Below, piece by piece: positions 32,429-44,219 of a stretch of DNA of 64,000 nt (position 1 is the stretch's first letter; each line of letters begins with the position of its first letter). Source of the DNA: Chenopodium formosanum (Eukaryota; Streptophyta; Magnoliopsida; Caryophyllales; Amaranthaceae); assembly GCA_024500155.1 (NCBI GenBank), contig CM044871.1, positions 33,354,728 to 33,418,727 of the forward strand, read 5' to 3'. The translations under genes were made by a program, and so were the position numbers. Under the pieces are notes generated by a model. That model saw nothing but the letters and a program-made list of their open reading frames with translations. It had not been told where the DNA came from and did not search any database.

Positions 32429-33844
32429 CGATTCTTGGTTATTTATCGATTTGAGTGATCGGTATTTAATTAAGATGAGTGGATGAGACTTGAAAGATTC
32501 TTGAAAAATATTCCTGTGATTAATTTGGCATTTTTGCATAATCATAGACGTTTAAACGTCGCATTTACGTCTATCACATAGGAAAAATTGAATAACTTGA
32601 TTGCATACGAAGGAAAATAAGGCACCAGTCAGATTTTCTGACTGCCGCGCCACAGCATATTCTGCCGTGTCACGGTGCATTACATCGTCACGCGGTGGGC
32701 AACATCACGATAGTTCTTAAATTTGTCCGGTGGCTTATTTTCTCTTCTCACAGTCAACTTCCTTCGGTTTTTCTGAAAAAACGTGTGTGTTCTACATACG
32801 TCTTAGCCCCGGGAGATTTAAGCTCTATCAACCCAAAAACGCTCATGGCAATAAGGGTTCATCCGAGTTATTAAATCCACCCAAACCATGGAGTCGATTT
32901 CGATTTCATCACGAACTCACGGAGCCACCCGTTGGCATACACCCTCAAGGGAGGCTGCCTTGCTAACGCGTCCAAACTCTTAACCATGGTACCCTTTTTG
33001 ACACCAAATAAACCTGACCATAGTCGAACATAGAATTTGACCTTAGATTGTGAACTATTCTTTGCATCATTGTGCCTACGTGTTTTATGTGTGTATATTT
33101 GGTCGTTTTGATCCTAACCTTAACGATATTTCTTTGTCTATGGTGGATTATTTTATGACTAACGATTGCCAATGGACCGTACTCATTTAGTAATTAGAGA
33201 AAACTAAGAAAAATAAAATTGTCGTGCCACGTCAGCATCCACCGCGCCGCGGGAATGTTTACTGTGTCACGGAAATTTTCACCGTGGCAGGGTGGATTTC
33301 CAGCAAAAAAAAAAAAAAAACTGGAAATGATCACTTCGTCACGGCAGCTTGTACCATGTCACGGTGCCTAGGAAATAAGTCCAGTCAGCTTTTTTTTAGT
33401 CTTCCATATTAATTTGATCCTCACGTCAGTCATTTTGGTTACTGTTCACATGTCTAGCCATACGATCATACCACGAGTCTTATAACATCACTTAGTCACT
33501 CACGAGTCAAGTATAGTCCACACACTTTCTTTGTTCGGACTTGAGTCGTGCACCATGTCGTTTATGATCGTATACTAGGTTCATGCACCCCCATTTTCGT
33601 CATAATAAAAGAAATGAGTGGAGTTTTCTCACCTGTTTTCAAATGTCTTTTTTTCCTACCTTTCCTATCTTGAGCAATGAGTCAAAAAATTAAGTGAATT
33701 TATTTCATTTCACAGTACTTGGTCAAGGAGCGGGGGTAGATTGGTACGGTACGAGTCATTACTGCATCAACCTCTTAGGCTTTAAAGAGAACTTCACCAT
33801 CTCCACATCACTCATCACCTTCAAACTACTTTCAGTTTGTCCCA

Positions 33845-33961
33845 ATGGCCACTAAGGAAGATATTGAGAGCATTAACAAGTCCATTGAAACAATGTCTAC
33901 CATGTTGCAAGCACTCACTACCAGAGTCAACATAGTAGAGCAAAGAATGTTACTGCGGCTG
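33845..33961 (+). pseudogene. gag fragment of copy 0
   Basis: MATKEDIESINKSIETMSTM and the following residues match the N-terminus of the intact gag at 53892-55004. The fragment is cut off at 33962 by the next LTR. Confidence 0.8.
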
Positions 33962-36657
33962 TGTAGACACCCAAATGTGTCTCCCCATAACCAAACCCAG
34001 TGATGAATACCTTTCATGTCATTTGATTATCGAACGAAACAAAAGTGTGAAAAGTCTAGTGATGAGGATGTTTTTATTAAAATACCTCTTCTTTTTGTTT
34101 TTGAAAATATTTCTTTTCTTTCCTTATTTATGAAAAATGTGCATTCCAGTTTAGTTTGGTCCATGATAAGGGTCCAATAATAGTGTTTAGATAGGGCTTG
34201 AAAAGAGATTTCCAACGACATATTATAAGCCCAATTCCGATGAATAATGAGTAAGTTATGGCCAAAATACTAAACTGGGCCCAAACCGGATTTTACCTAC
34301 GACCCAATGATCATGTGGAGGGTCCAAAGGTCTAATCCTATTCCTAAACTAATTAGGATTAATTAGAAGCTTCTATAAGTTTTTAAAAGATCTTAATTAT
34401 CCTTTTTGAAAAGATAAGATTAAAGATTTGAGTTAAATAAAAACTTTTCTTTTTTAAAACTTTCCTTTTTCTTAAATCTTAATTCTATTCGAATTTAAAG
34501 ATGTTCAAAGACAGTCAGATATTATTTTCTTGCCTCATAATCTTTATCCAAATCTTATATGGTTGTATAGATCTTGAAATTATCTTTCTAATGATATATT
34601 ATAATATTAAATTCGAGCTATAACGAAAAAGATATAAATGAGATACAAAACTCTATTCAAAACTGACACTGTCCTACTATTTTGGCCATATCTTTTTATC
34701 TACAATAGATTTTAATCTGATTCTAATTGGGTTGAAAAGTAGACTTCAAGAGCTTTTCAACTACATATTATATGCTTTATTTGGACTTATGGATCAAAAG
34801 ATATGATAAAAACAAAATCCGCAAAAACTGTTGTCCATCGAGTTTTATTTCGATTCGAATTCGGATTCTTTTCTTATTCTTCGACCCTCTTTTTTCTCTA
34901 TAAATAGAGGTCATATCTCCCCTTTTTCAATCATCAACTCTCAACCAAAAACTCTATAATTCTCTTCTCTCTCTAAGCTAAAGCTTATTCTCTCTCCCTC
35001 TTTTCTAAACTAACCCTTTTACAAACACAAATCCTCATACATTAGCACTAGACACACCTAGCCAAGTTCGAAGTTGCTTTCACCCTAGACGTGAAAGGTT
35101 TGATATTTATGAGGGTTTGGTCCCAAATATTTATTTCAATTATTTAATTTAATTGTTTTTATTATTTTCCTTGAAGTTACTAACGCGTGTATTTTGTTAT
35201 TAGAAAGAGGTACGAGGCATCTAAGTAAGCGTTTTAATTGTTTTCATTGTTATTATGATATATAAATCATGTCTAGGTTCCTATTTTTATTCCTAATGTC
35301 ATGTTAGGGTGTTTTGATCTTCCTAGTATCATGTTTAGGGTAATAACTATAATTTCTAATATCAAATATGCTTATTGTGATTCCTGCTATGCTTCCTATT
35401 CTCTTCCTAATATTCTTGTTAGTATCATGTTAGGGTTAAAGTTTTGATTTTTATTGTTTAGTGACATGCTAGGGTTTGTTATTAATCTTGTTAGTATCAT
35501 GCCTAGGATCTTGCTATTATTATGCTTTAACATGATTATGATTGTTATTATTATTAATATTATGATTATTATTATTTTGAATAATTATTATGTTGCTTGA
35601 TATATATTTATTGCTATTGCTTGATCACGCCTTTTATGCATGTTTAAAGGAAATTTGTACTTATAATCACGCTTAATAAGATAATTAATAATCTTGTTTA
35701 GGGTTAATATGATTATAATTTAAGTGATCGCCAATAATAGTTTTGTTTGTGCATTAATATTCAACAAACATAGATAAACATGTTTAGGGTAAACCTAATG
35801 ATTGCATGTTAGTCATAAAGCGCACATGAATAGGATCAGAATAAAGTAGAGGCCTATTATTAAGGCAGGTTGAATCTCTTTTAGGTTGGATTTGTACCTT
35901 CATCCCCGAACTACCAGTCATGGTTCCAGACCTATTGGAGTTGACGATCTCTTGGGTCGTTAAGGGGTGTAACCTTCACCTCGTAAACAGTTTACAAGTT
36001 CCTAAAACTTGTTGGCGACTCTTTTGCTCTATCTTCTTTCCCTTTGGATGCCACCATGCTTAAGTGTATGATCACAGTGGGGTTCAAGTTTGGGATAATG
36101 CTTGAAATATTCTACAGTTTTTGGCGACTCCATTGGGGAGGATTTCTATTTTAATTCCTAAAATTTATTTCGGCAATGATTTAGAATGAGTGGATGAGAC
36201 TCGAAAAGTTCTAAGTATTTCATGTGCGTAACTTTGATTAACATTATTGTCATATGCATAAAAAATATCTCATTGGAAAGACCATCCGTAATGAGTTAAA
36301 ACATAGGATTTTTACACGTAGAAAATTTGAGGAATATCTTTCACAACTAGGATCGAAATAATGCTGCGCGAAACTGGAAAATTTTATCGAGCACAGAAAG
36401 CTGCTGAGGCATGTAGGAACTAGCGTCAGAAAACAGAGTCTAGCGCCGAGGATTTTACTCTGGCGCCAGGCGACACTCCTGTCGCCAGGCGCCAGAGCCA
36501 AATCGTGGCGCCGACCTCTGTTTGCTGGCGCCAAGTTCTTCCAATACCGAGCCAGAAATATGCGTTCTAATTTTGACCAGTTTTTAGCATTGTTTGCTCG
36601 ATCCTACTTCCTGATTGAGTTTTTCTCACTTTTCTGAAACCCATATGTGTTCTACAT
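33962..36657 (+). mobile_element. Divergent relative of the gag-only family, truncated
   Basis: LTR 33962-36116 (TGTAGACACCC...TTCTACA, 2155 bp; TATA at 34898-34906), PBS TGGCGACTCCATTGGGGA at 36122-36139, then about 520 bp of leader. Homology to the leader of the complete copies stops near GTGTTCTACAT (about 36655). This relative lacks the CCGTG-N-CACGG dyads; its leader instead has a cluster of GGCGCC palindromes (36420-36533). No gag remains. Confidence 0.75.
36420..36533. repeat. GGCGCC palindrome cluster in the leader
   Basis: CTGGCGCCAGGCGAC, GTCGCCAGGCGCCAGAG, GTGGCGCC and CTGGCGCCAAG, plus TAGCGCC and TAGCGTC variants, within 115 bp. Confidence 0.85.
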
Positions 36658-36884
36658 TCTCTGTTTACTCATTGATGATTGAGGCAAATTCTTGGCTGCA
36701 TTCTAGTGCAGCTAAGCTAACTGCAACAACATTAAATGTGAACATAAAGTACGTTAAAATGAACATACGTTTTTTTTTCTTCCTTATATCTTAATTCTCT
36801 TTCTTCTTCTTCTTTATCTCTATTATTTTTCAGAAATTTTGTCTAGAACTACCCTAAAGATAGGGTCGTTTGTGAACAACTACC

Positions 36885-38570
36885 TGTAGACACCTAAAAA
36901 TGTCTCCCCAAAACCAAACCCGATGATGAACAACCTTTCACTGTCACTATTGGTCGGGTTCAGTATTTAATCCCGAGAGTGCTTAAAAATTGTGTTTAAT
37001 TAAATTCAATTTTTGAATAGTCCATGGATCAGTCTTGATGTTTAGTTAAAGCATAGATTTTTTGATTTTAGCCCAAATCTTTTTTATTTTATTGTTTTTT
37101 TTGGCCCAAACCTTTTATTTATTTTATTTACTTATTTTAGCCCAAAAAATAATAAATCAGAAATGGCCCGAAATTATCAATCGACACTTAAAATGATGAA
37201 CGAAATTAGGGTTAAAAATGAATTTAGACGGAAAAACGAACGGACAAAAAAATTCCCGCGTCACGGCAATAGTCCACCGTGTCACGGGAAACTGTCCCAT
37301 CTGACGGTGGGATCTCCCGTGACACGGGAAACCTGCTGTGACACGGGAGTTTCCGTGTCTGTTCCGCATAAACCCTTCACGCGTTTTATTCCCCGTACTC
37401 TAAAATATTTCCCGCGTCACACAACTGTTCACCGCGTCACGGGAATTTTCCCCGTTTGACGGTGGGAATTCCCGTGTCACGGTACATAGTGCCGTGTCGC
37501 GGTATAGTTTTTTAGGGTTTTTATCTTTTTAGGGTTCCGTGTGTTCCCTCAACACATTTTTTCTATAAATACCCCCTCATTTTTGATGTACAGGGCATCA
37601 ATTAATTCTCTATTTTCTCTCTTCTATGCTCTAGCCTAAACACTAGCCTACCCTTCTTCTTTCAAAATTCCTTCTTCAAGCACTCCAAGGAGTCAATACT
37701 TTACTCGTGGTTTTGTCCATAAGCCAAGGCGTGAAAGGTAGAACTGTTTGAGGATTTGGCCCCAAATCAACTCTACTTAATTTAATTTAATTTAATTATT
37801 GTTTTATTATCATTTCCTTGAAGTTACTAACTCGTTTATTATTTTGTAGTTACAAGCAAACAGAATCAAAGTAAGAATTATGTTCCTTTTAATTCTATTA
37901 TTTTTCTAACGATTTGATATTGTTAGAATTATTGTTAAATTGCTTCAAATATTGATGTTGATTCTATTATTTTATTTTTATGATCACCGTATTGCATGTT
38001 TAAAGGGAATATGTAATTGAAAATCACGCGTAATAAGATAATTTGGATGACCGGCTTAGGTTCCTTTTTAATCTTGTTGTTTAATTCAAGTGATCACAAA
38101 TTTTATAGAATTATGTGTTGTATTAATATTCAACCAATTTAGCATAATAATAGTTTGTAGCAAATTGAATATTTTGTTTGTATGCCTTTGAGATCGCAGG
38201 AATCAATTTTCACTATAAGAATCGAGTAGAGGCCAATACGGGCGAATGTAACTCTATGACTCACTTCGTACCATCATCCCCGATCCTCCTTTCGTGGTTC
38301 CAAACCATATGGAGTTAGTAATCTCATGGATTATCAATGGGGTGTAACCTTCACGGGTCAATCGTTGTTGCCTATCGTTGTTCCTTTATCGTGGTTGCCT
38401 TTTATGATCCGTGAACGGTTTACAAGTTCCTTAAAAACTTGTTAGCGGCTCCCTACTTTGCTTTGTCCCTAATCGTTGTCCCTAATCGTAATGTCAATTC
38501 CCACTTCCTATGAGTGCCAAGCATATTCACACATGCTTTTAACGTAGGCGCACTTCGAGCGACTCCTACA
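36885..38570 (+). repeat. 5' LTR of copy 1
   Basis: TATA CTATAAATA at 37563-37571; U3 palindrome array at 37256-37502, its last dyad 60 bp before TATA. Confidence 0.9.
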
Positions 38571-38573
38571 ATT

Positions 38574-38591
38574 TGGCGACTCCACTGGGGA
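38574..38591 (+). promoter_or_regulatory. Primer binding site of copy 1
   Basis: TGGCGACTCCACTGGGGA, 3 bp after the 5' LTR, tRNA-Arg type (from memory of Ogre/Tat elements). Confidence 0.75.
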
Positions 38592-38804
38592 GGATTCTTG
38601 GTTATTTATCGATTTGAGTGATCGGTATTTAATTAAGATGAGTGGATGAGACTTGAAAGATTCTTGAAAAATATTCCTGTGATTAATTTGGCTTTTTTGC
38701 ATAAGTATAGACGTTTTAACGTCGCGTTTAGGTCTGTCCTGTAGGAAAAATTGAATAACTTGATTGCGTACGAAGGAAAACAGGGCACCAGTCAGATTTT
38801 CTGA

Positions 38805-38990
38805 CTGCCGTGCCACGGCAGAATCTGCCGTGTCACGGTGCAGTACACCGTCTGTCGTTGTGCAGTACCGTGGCACGGGAATCTCTGCCGTGTCACGGCA
38901 GAATCTGCCGTGTCACGGTGCAGTACACCGTCTGTCGTTGTGCAGTACCGTGGCACGGGAATCTCTGCCGTGTCACGGCAGTCCTAAAAT
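38805..38990. repeat. Leader palindrome duplication
   Basis: A 76-bp segment holding CCGTGTCACGGCAG, CCGTGTCACGGTGC and CCGTGGCACGGGAA dyads is directly repeated (compare 38810-38885 with 38886-38961). Confidence 0.8.
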
Positions 38991-39494
38991 CAGTCCGGTG
39001 GCTTGTTTTATCTTCTCACAGTCAATTTTCTTTGATTTTTCTGAAAATACGTGTGTGTTCTACATGCGTCTTAGCCCCGGGGGATTTAAGCTCTATCAAC
39101 CCAAAAACGCTCATGGCAATAAGGGTTCATCCGAGTTATTATTAAATCCACCCAAACCATGGAGTCGAGTTCGATTTTATCACGAACTCGCGGAGCCACC
39201 TGTTGGCATACATCCTCAAGGGAGGCTGCCTTGCTAACGTGTCCAAACTCTTAACCATGGTACCCTATTGACACCAAATAAACTTGACCATAGTCGAACA
39301 TAGAACTTGACCTTAGGTTGCGAACTATTCTTTGCATCATTGTGCCTGTTTTCTTGTAGTGCGTGTTTTATGTTTGGTCGTTTTGATCCTAACCTTAACG
39401 ATCTTTTTTTGTCTATGGTGGATTATTTTATGACTAACGATTGCCAATGAACCGTACTCACTTAGTAATTAGCAAAAAAAAAAAAAAAAAGGGA

Positions 39495-39965
39495 AGGGTT
39501 GCCGCGACACGGGACTGTCCACCGTGTCACGGCATAGTCCACCGTGGCACGGTGGACCTGCAGCAAAAAAAAAAAAAGGTCTGCCGTGACACGGGAAACT
39601 CTACCGTGTCACGACAAATTTCCTCCGTGACACGGTGGATTTCCAAAAAAAAAAAAAAAAATTCTGCCGCCCCACGGGAAACTCTACCGTGTCACGGAAA
39701 ATTTCCACCGTGACACGGTAGATTTCCAAAAAAAAAATAAAAAATTCCCGTGCCACGTCAGCATCCACCGTGGCACGGGAATGTTTACCGCGCCACGGGA
39801 AACTCTACCGTGTCACGACAAATTTCCACCGTGACACGGTGGATTTCCAAAAAAAAAAAAAAAATTCTCGTGCCACGTCAGCATCCACCGTGGCACGGGA
39901 AAGTTTACCGTGTCACGGCAATTTCCACCGTGGCACGGTGGATTTCCCAAAAAAAAAAAAAAACC
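39495..39965 (+). repeat. Leader tandem repeat of palindromes and A-runs
   Basis: About five units alternate dyads (CCGTGTCACGG, CCGTGACACGG, CCGTGGCACGG) with the words GGAAACTCTACCG or GCATCCACCG, each ending in GTGGATTTCC and an A-run of about 8-16 bases. It lies 450 bp upstream of gag. Similar but shorter pieces occur at 33220-33370 (copy 0) and 55405-55480 (copy 2). Confidence 0.85.
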
Positions 39966-40414
39966 ACCGCGTCAGTCAAGTCTTTCGTGTTAATTTGGTC
40001 CTCGCGTCAGTCATTTTGGTTATTGTTCACATGTCTAGCCATACGATCATACCACGAGTTTTATAACATCACTTAGTCACTCAAGAGTCAAGTATAGTCC
40101 ACACACTTTCTTTATGTTTCGACTCGAGTCGTGCATCAGGTCGTTTATGATCGTATATTAGTTTCATGCACCCTTTTTTCGTCATAATAAAAAAATGAGT
40201 GGAGTTTTCTCACCTGTTTTCAAATGTCTATTTTTTTCCTTCCTTTCCTATCTTGAGCAATGAGTCAAATAATTAAGTGAATTATTTTATTTCACAGTAC
40301 TTGGTCAAGGAACAAGGATAGATTAATACGGTTCGAGTCATTACCGCAACAATCTCTCAGATCTAATAGGCGTTCAAAGAGAACTTTGCCATCTTCATTA
40401 CTCATCACCTTTCA

Positions 40415-41527
40415 ATGGCCACTAAAGAAGATATTAAGAACATCAACAAATCCATCGAGGCACTGTCTTCCATAATGCAAACCCTTACCACTAGGGTCAC
40501 TACCATGGAACAAAACAAGGTCACTGTTTCCACCCTTGACAAACTGATGGAACAAATGAGTAAGATTTATGAGGATTTCACTTATGTGGAACAGCCTCCC
40601 ACTCCTTTGGATGTGAAGGACAGACTCCCTGAAAAGTTCTCCACTGCCGATATTCCAAAGTTTAAGCCTACTAACAATCCAATATTCCATTTGAAGGCGT
40701 TCTCTGCAACCATGGCTCTTAAGGAATTGGACGTAACACTCTTCCCTACGGTGTTCCCTCTCTCCATAGAACATGCTTGCCAAAAATGGTTTTATTCCTT
40801 AGATGCCAAGCATACTGCGACTTGGCAAGATGTCACCGGCAGTTTCATGAATCGTTAAAAGTGTAACATTCAAACCAAAACTTCTGAACGTGAACTCTTC
40901 ATTCTCAAACAGAAAGAGAATAAGGGCTTCATTGCTTACTTGAACAGGTGGAGGGAAACAGCTTCACTCTTGGTAGATCCTCCCAAAGAAAGAGAGATGG
41001 TTCGCCTCTTTATTCAAAATTTGACTCATGAATATAGGGAACATCTCAAATTTCTTCCACTGAACACTTTCGAAGCTGTATACGACATCGACATCAATAT
41101 CGAGGATGAGCTAACAAAGACTGCTAGTAGTAACAATAATAACACTTGGAAAAACAAGAAGAACGACCATCCTTGTTCTTGGTCTTCTAAGCACGAAAAT
41201 ACTACCAACAATATAAGCCAAGTTGATCTCAATGAAGTGTTAGCTCTTGATACTCCATTGCCCAAGAAGAAAAGAACTTACACTCCTTTAGGAATGACTT
41301 ATGATGCGGCCTTTGATCGCCTTTAAATTCAAGGCTTGATCACACCTATTGGGCCATTTCCAGAGCCAAAACCTGAAGAAAGGAGTGCCAAATGGAATCC
41401 CAATGCCCATTGCAAGTACCATCAAGGAAGGGGCCACACTACGGAGCAATGTTGGAATTTGAAGGACGTCATTCAAGACTTGGTAGATGCAAGCAAACTT
41501 CTTGTCCCTCCAGGCGGTAAGAAGTAA
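40415..41527 (+). pseudogene. gag: gag of copy 1, two nonsense codons
   Basis: One continuous frame homologous over its full length to the intact gag of copy 2. It is broken by TAA at 40856-40858 (Tyr in copy 2, context MNR*KCN) and TAA at 41324-41326 (Tyr in copy 2, context DRL*IQG). Coiled-coil N-terminus, capsid region (LPEKFSTADIPKFKPTNNPI to about residue 230), and a C-x2-H-x4-H-x4-C knuckle CKYHQGRGHTTEQC near the end. It ends PPGGKK. Confidence 0.9.
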
Positions 41528-43319
41528 TGAACACAAGGCGCACAGCAGATCCTTCGTGCAAGATTTCATGATTTCTTTCTTTATCATTCATCTCCATTCC
41601 CCCATTCATGTCTAGCATAGGTTTTCCATTTTGAATTTTTATATGTTTCATGTGTTTCGTTCACCTTTTCCATTAATAAAATGAGCAAATTTCCTTTACA
41701 TCTCGATCATAGAATTTTTCATTCATTCATTCATTCTCAAAAATAAAAAAAATAATAATAATAAAAAAAAATCAGTTACCAAACTAAACACAAGGTACAC
41801 CAATGACTTGAGGCACCTTTGCAACCCTGTCATTCCATGTTAACCGTTCAATCACATTCCATTTCTTCATCAACTATTTTGAGCCTCGTCTAACTTTTGG
41901 CCTTTATTTCTTCAACCCACATTCACTTAACCTTGGGATTGGAAGATGTGTAATTGTATAACATTCAAAAAGCAAGTAAAAAAAAAAGCAAGTAAACAAA
42001 AAGCAAATAAAAAAAAGGCAGCAAAACAACAATAAAACAATGTCTAAAGGAAAGTGTTCCAATGTCTTTGATACGAACACGTCTCGAATTGCGTCTCTTA
42101 TCGAGTGCTTGGTACTGTGCCTGAGAAACATGAATGCTAAGTGAGTGATGGACCGCATGATCTGATATTTCCTACATTGATTCAAAAGAATAAAAAAAAA
42201 TGTTGAAAATAAACTTGCAAAATTCAAAATTTTCAAATTCACAATTACACATCTTGGGGGCTTCTCTCGGGTCTTGAGCCTTTTACCCCTTTCTTCCTTA
42301 AACCATCAGCTTAACCATATTACGCCCCTTGAAAGACCTCTTTGAGGTGTACATACACTTGTGCAAAGTTTGGCTAGAGCTACGTTCGGCCTGATTCCTA
42401 ACGGATACGTAGGCAACCTCATATTGAGGTGCGACCACATTCATATGCATGATCGAGTCAAAAGAATATCCAATGCTTACCCCTACCCATTTAGAGCTAG
42501 ACTTGGGGGCTTGAACCCACATCATTTAGCCTACCATCTTTAACTCTTCTCACATCTCTTTCCATCGCCATAACCCTTGCAGCCAACCTTAGTATCACAT
42601 TCACACACTTCACTCACACATCCATATCCATATCAATCATCCTTCCCTTTAAGAGCCCTTTATCATGAAATCTTGTTTCAACACTGTGCATGCTTCATCA
42701 TCTTTCAAGACAACATTCATTAAAAGAAACATTGTATACTTGCTTAGCTTCCTGACCTGAGTAATGTTCATTGTTTCATGCATCGCATAATGTGCCGAGC
42801 AACATTTATATACCAATGATTTCTAATCATACAAAGCATATCGTTCTTAGCTCCTTGATCTAAGCAACGTTTATTATGCAATAATCTCTTCATCTGTATA
42901 TGTGCTTAGCTTCCAGACCTAAGTGACGTTCAAGATCGTTTCTTTACACCATATATGATGCTTAGCCCCATGACCTAAGTTCATTCATCGTGTCACATGA
43001 TGTAATTGTCCTTAGCCTCCTGGCCTAAGGACATGCATCATGCATACATTACTTTCAAGAAAAGCAATTCAATCCATGCGATTCATTTTGTCTTGCTCAA
43101 CGAGGAAGTTCAATACTTCTTTTCTTTTTTCGCGTCTTTTCTATTGGGGAAGTTTTTTTAAAAACAACTTTTTCAAAATTTTCTCATCGAGGGAAGTTCG
43201 AAAATAAAAGTTCAGTTTTCACATCTTTCTTTTTTGGGAGAAAGTCGGTACCCTCCACTCATGACAAAAATTAACGAATTTTTTTTGCTTTTGCATCTTC
43301 GTTTGCTTGTGTCTGCACA

Positions 43320-43364
<45 letters not shown>

Positions 43365-44203
43365 ACAAGTCATACACCTGTTATGTCACATCAAGTCAAA
43401 CTTGGTCAAGTCAGTGGTCAAGTCAATCACAATATATACGAGTCCATTGGCAAATTTATTTTTGTAGGTCTCATCTACAGCCCACGTTCGGGGACAAGCG
43501 AACCAACTACAACCCACGTCCGGGGAAAAGCGGACCATCTACAGCCCACGTCCGGGGACAAGCGGACCATCTACAGCCCACGTCCGGGGATAAGCGGACC
43601 ATCTACAGCACACGTCCGGGGACAAGCGGACCATCTACAGCCCACATTCGGGGACAAGCGAACCAACTACAGCCCACGTCCGGGGACAAGCGGACCAACT
43701 ACAGCCCACGTTCGGGGACAATCGAACCACCATCATTTCACGGCGCAAGGTTCTCGATACACAGACACTTGCACTTTTATCATCTGTCGACTTTCCTCAA
43801 GCATGGAAAGTATTATCCAGTGGATTTTTTCAAGCATAGAAAACCACCAAATTCATACATCGACTTTCCTCAGGCATGGAAAGTATCATCCGGTAGGTTT
43901 CTTCAGGCTTAGAAAGCTACCAAACTCATCTGTCGTCTTTCCTCAATCATGGAAAGCATTTCAACAAAAGTCATCCGGTGGATTCCTTCAAGCATAGGAA
44001 ACTATCGAACTCACTTGTCACCGATACACTTGTGCCAGATACGTATTCTATCCTTTTACTCTTTTTATCTGTGGAATTAACATTTTTCTGCAGGTATCGG
44101 TGTATACAGAGTGATTTAGGATCGCAGAACGTCTTAAATCATTCTCTGTCCCTATCGAGTACTTTGACTATCATTTTCGAAACTGACGTTTCTACAAACT
44201 CAG
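41528..44203 (+). other. Noncoding 3' internal region of copy 1
   Basis: No pol-like motif on either strand. It contains a segment with ACGGATACGTAGGCAACCTC (42400-42420) conserved in copy 2, imperfect repeats of the word GACCTAAG (42750-43030), a CA microsatellite (43317-43362), a 32-bp minisatellite (43477-43735) and a 66-68-bp degenerate repeat (43785-44000). Confidence 0.75.
43477..43735. repeat. 32-bp minisatellite of copy 1
   Basis: About eight units of 32 bp built on CCCACGTCCGGGGACAAGCG and GACCATCTACAG. The register is constant (43509, 43541, 43573...). Present inverted in copy 2 at about 51798-51985. Confidence 0.9.
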
Positions 44204-44219
44204 TCAAAGTGGGGGCTTC

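Larger units (their letters stand above)
30359..33961 (+). mobile_element. Gag-only LTR element copy 0, 3' truncated
   Basis: LTR 30359-32407 (TGTAGACACC...GCCTACA), a tRNA-Arg-type PBS at 32411-32428, a leader with scattered palindromes, and the first about 39 codons of gag (MATKEDIESINK from 33845). At 33962 a related but different LTR begins and the rest is missing. Same family as 36885-45891 and 48947-58364. Confidence 0.85.

Noticed and set aside
36250..36534. 94-residue minus-strand ORF
   Set aside because: It lies in the GGCGCC palindrome leader of a truncated LTR element; no recognisable domain.
38574..38591. Part of a tRNA gene
   Set aside because: Only 18 bp complementary to a tRNA 3' end are present, directly after an LTR; it is a primer binding site.
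43307..43997. Two overlapping frames of about 200 residues with HVRGQADHLQPTSGDK-like repeats
   Set aside because: They are translations of the 32-bp minisatellite, which is open in more than one frame; the unit length is not a multiple of three in a single coding register, and copy 2 does not keep one frame.
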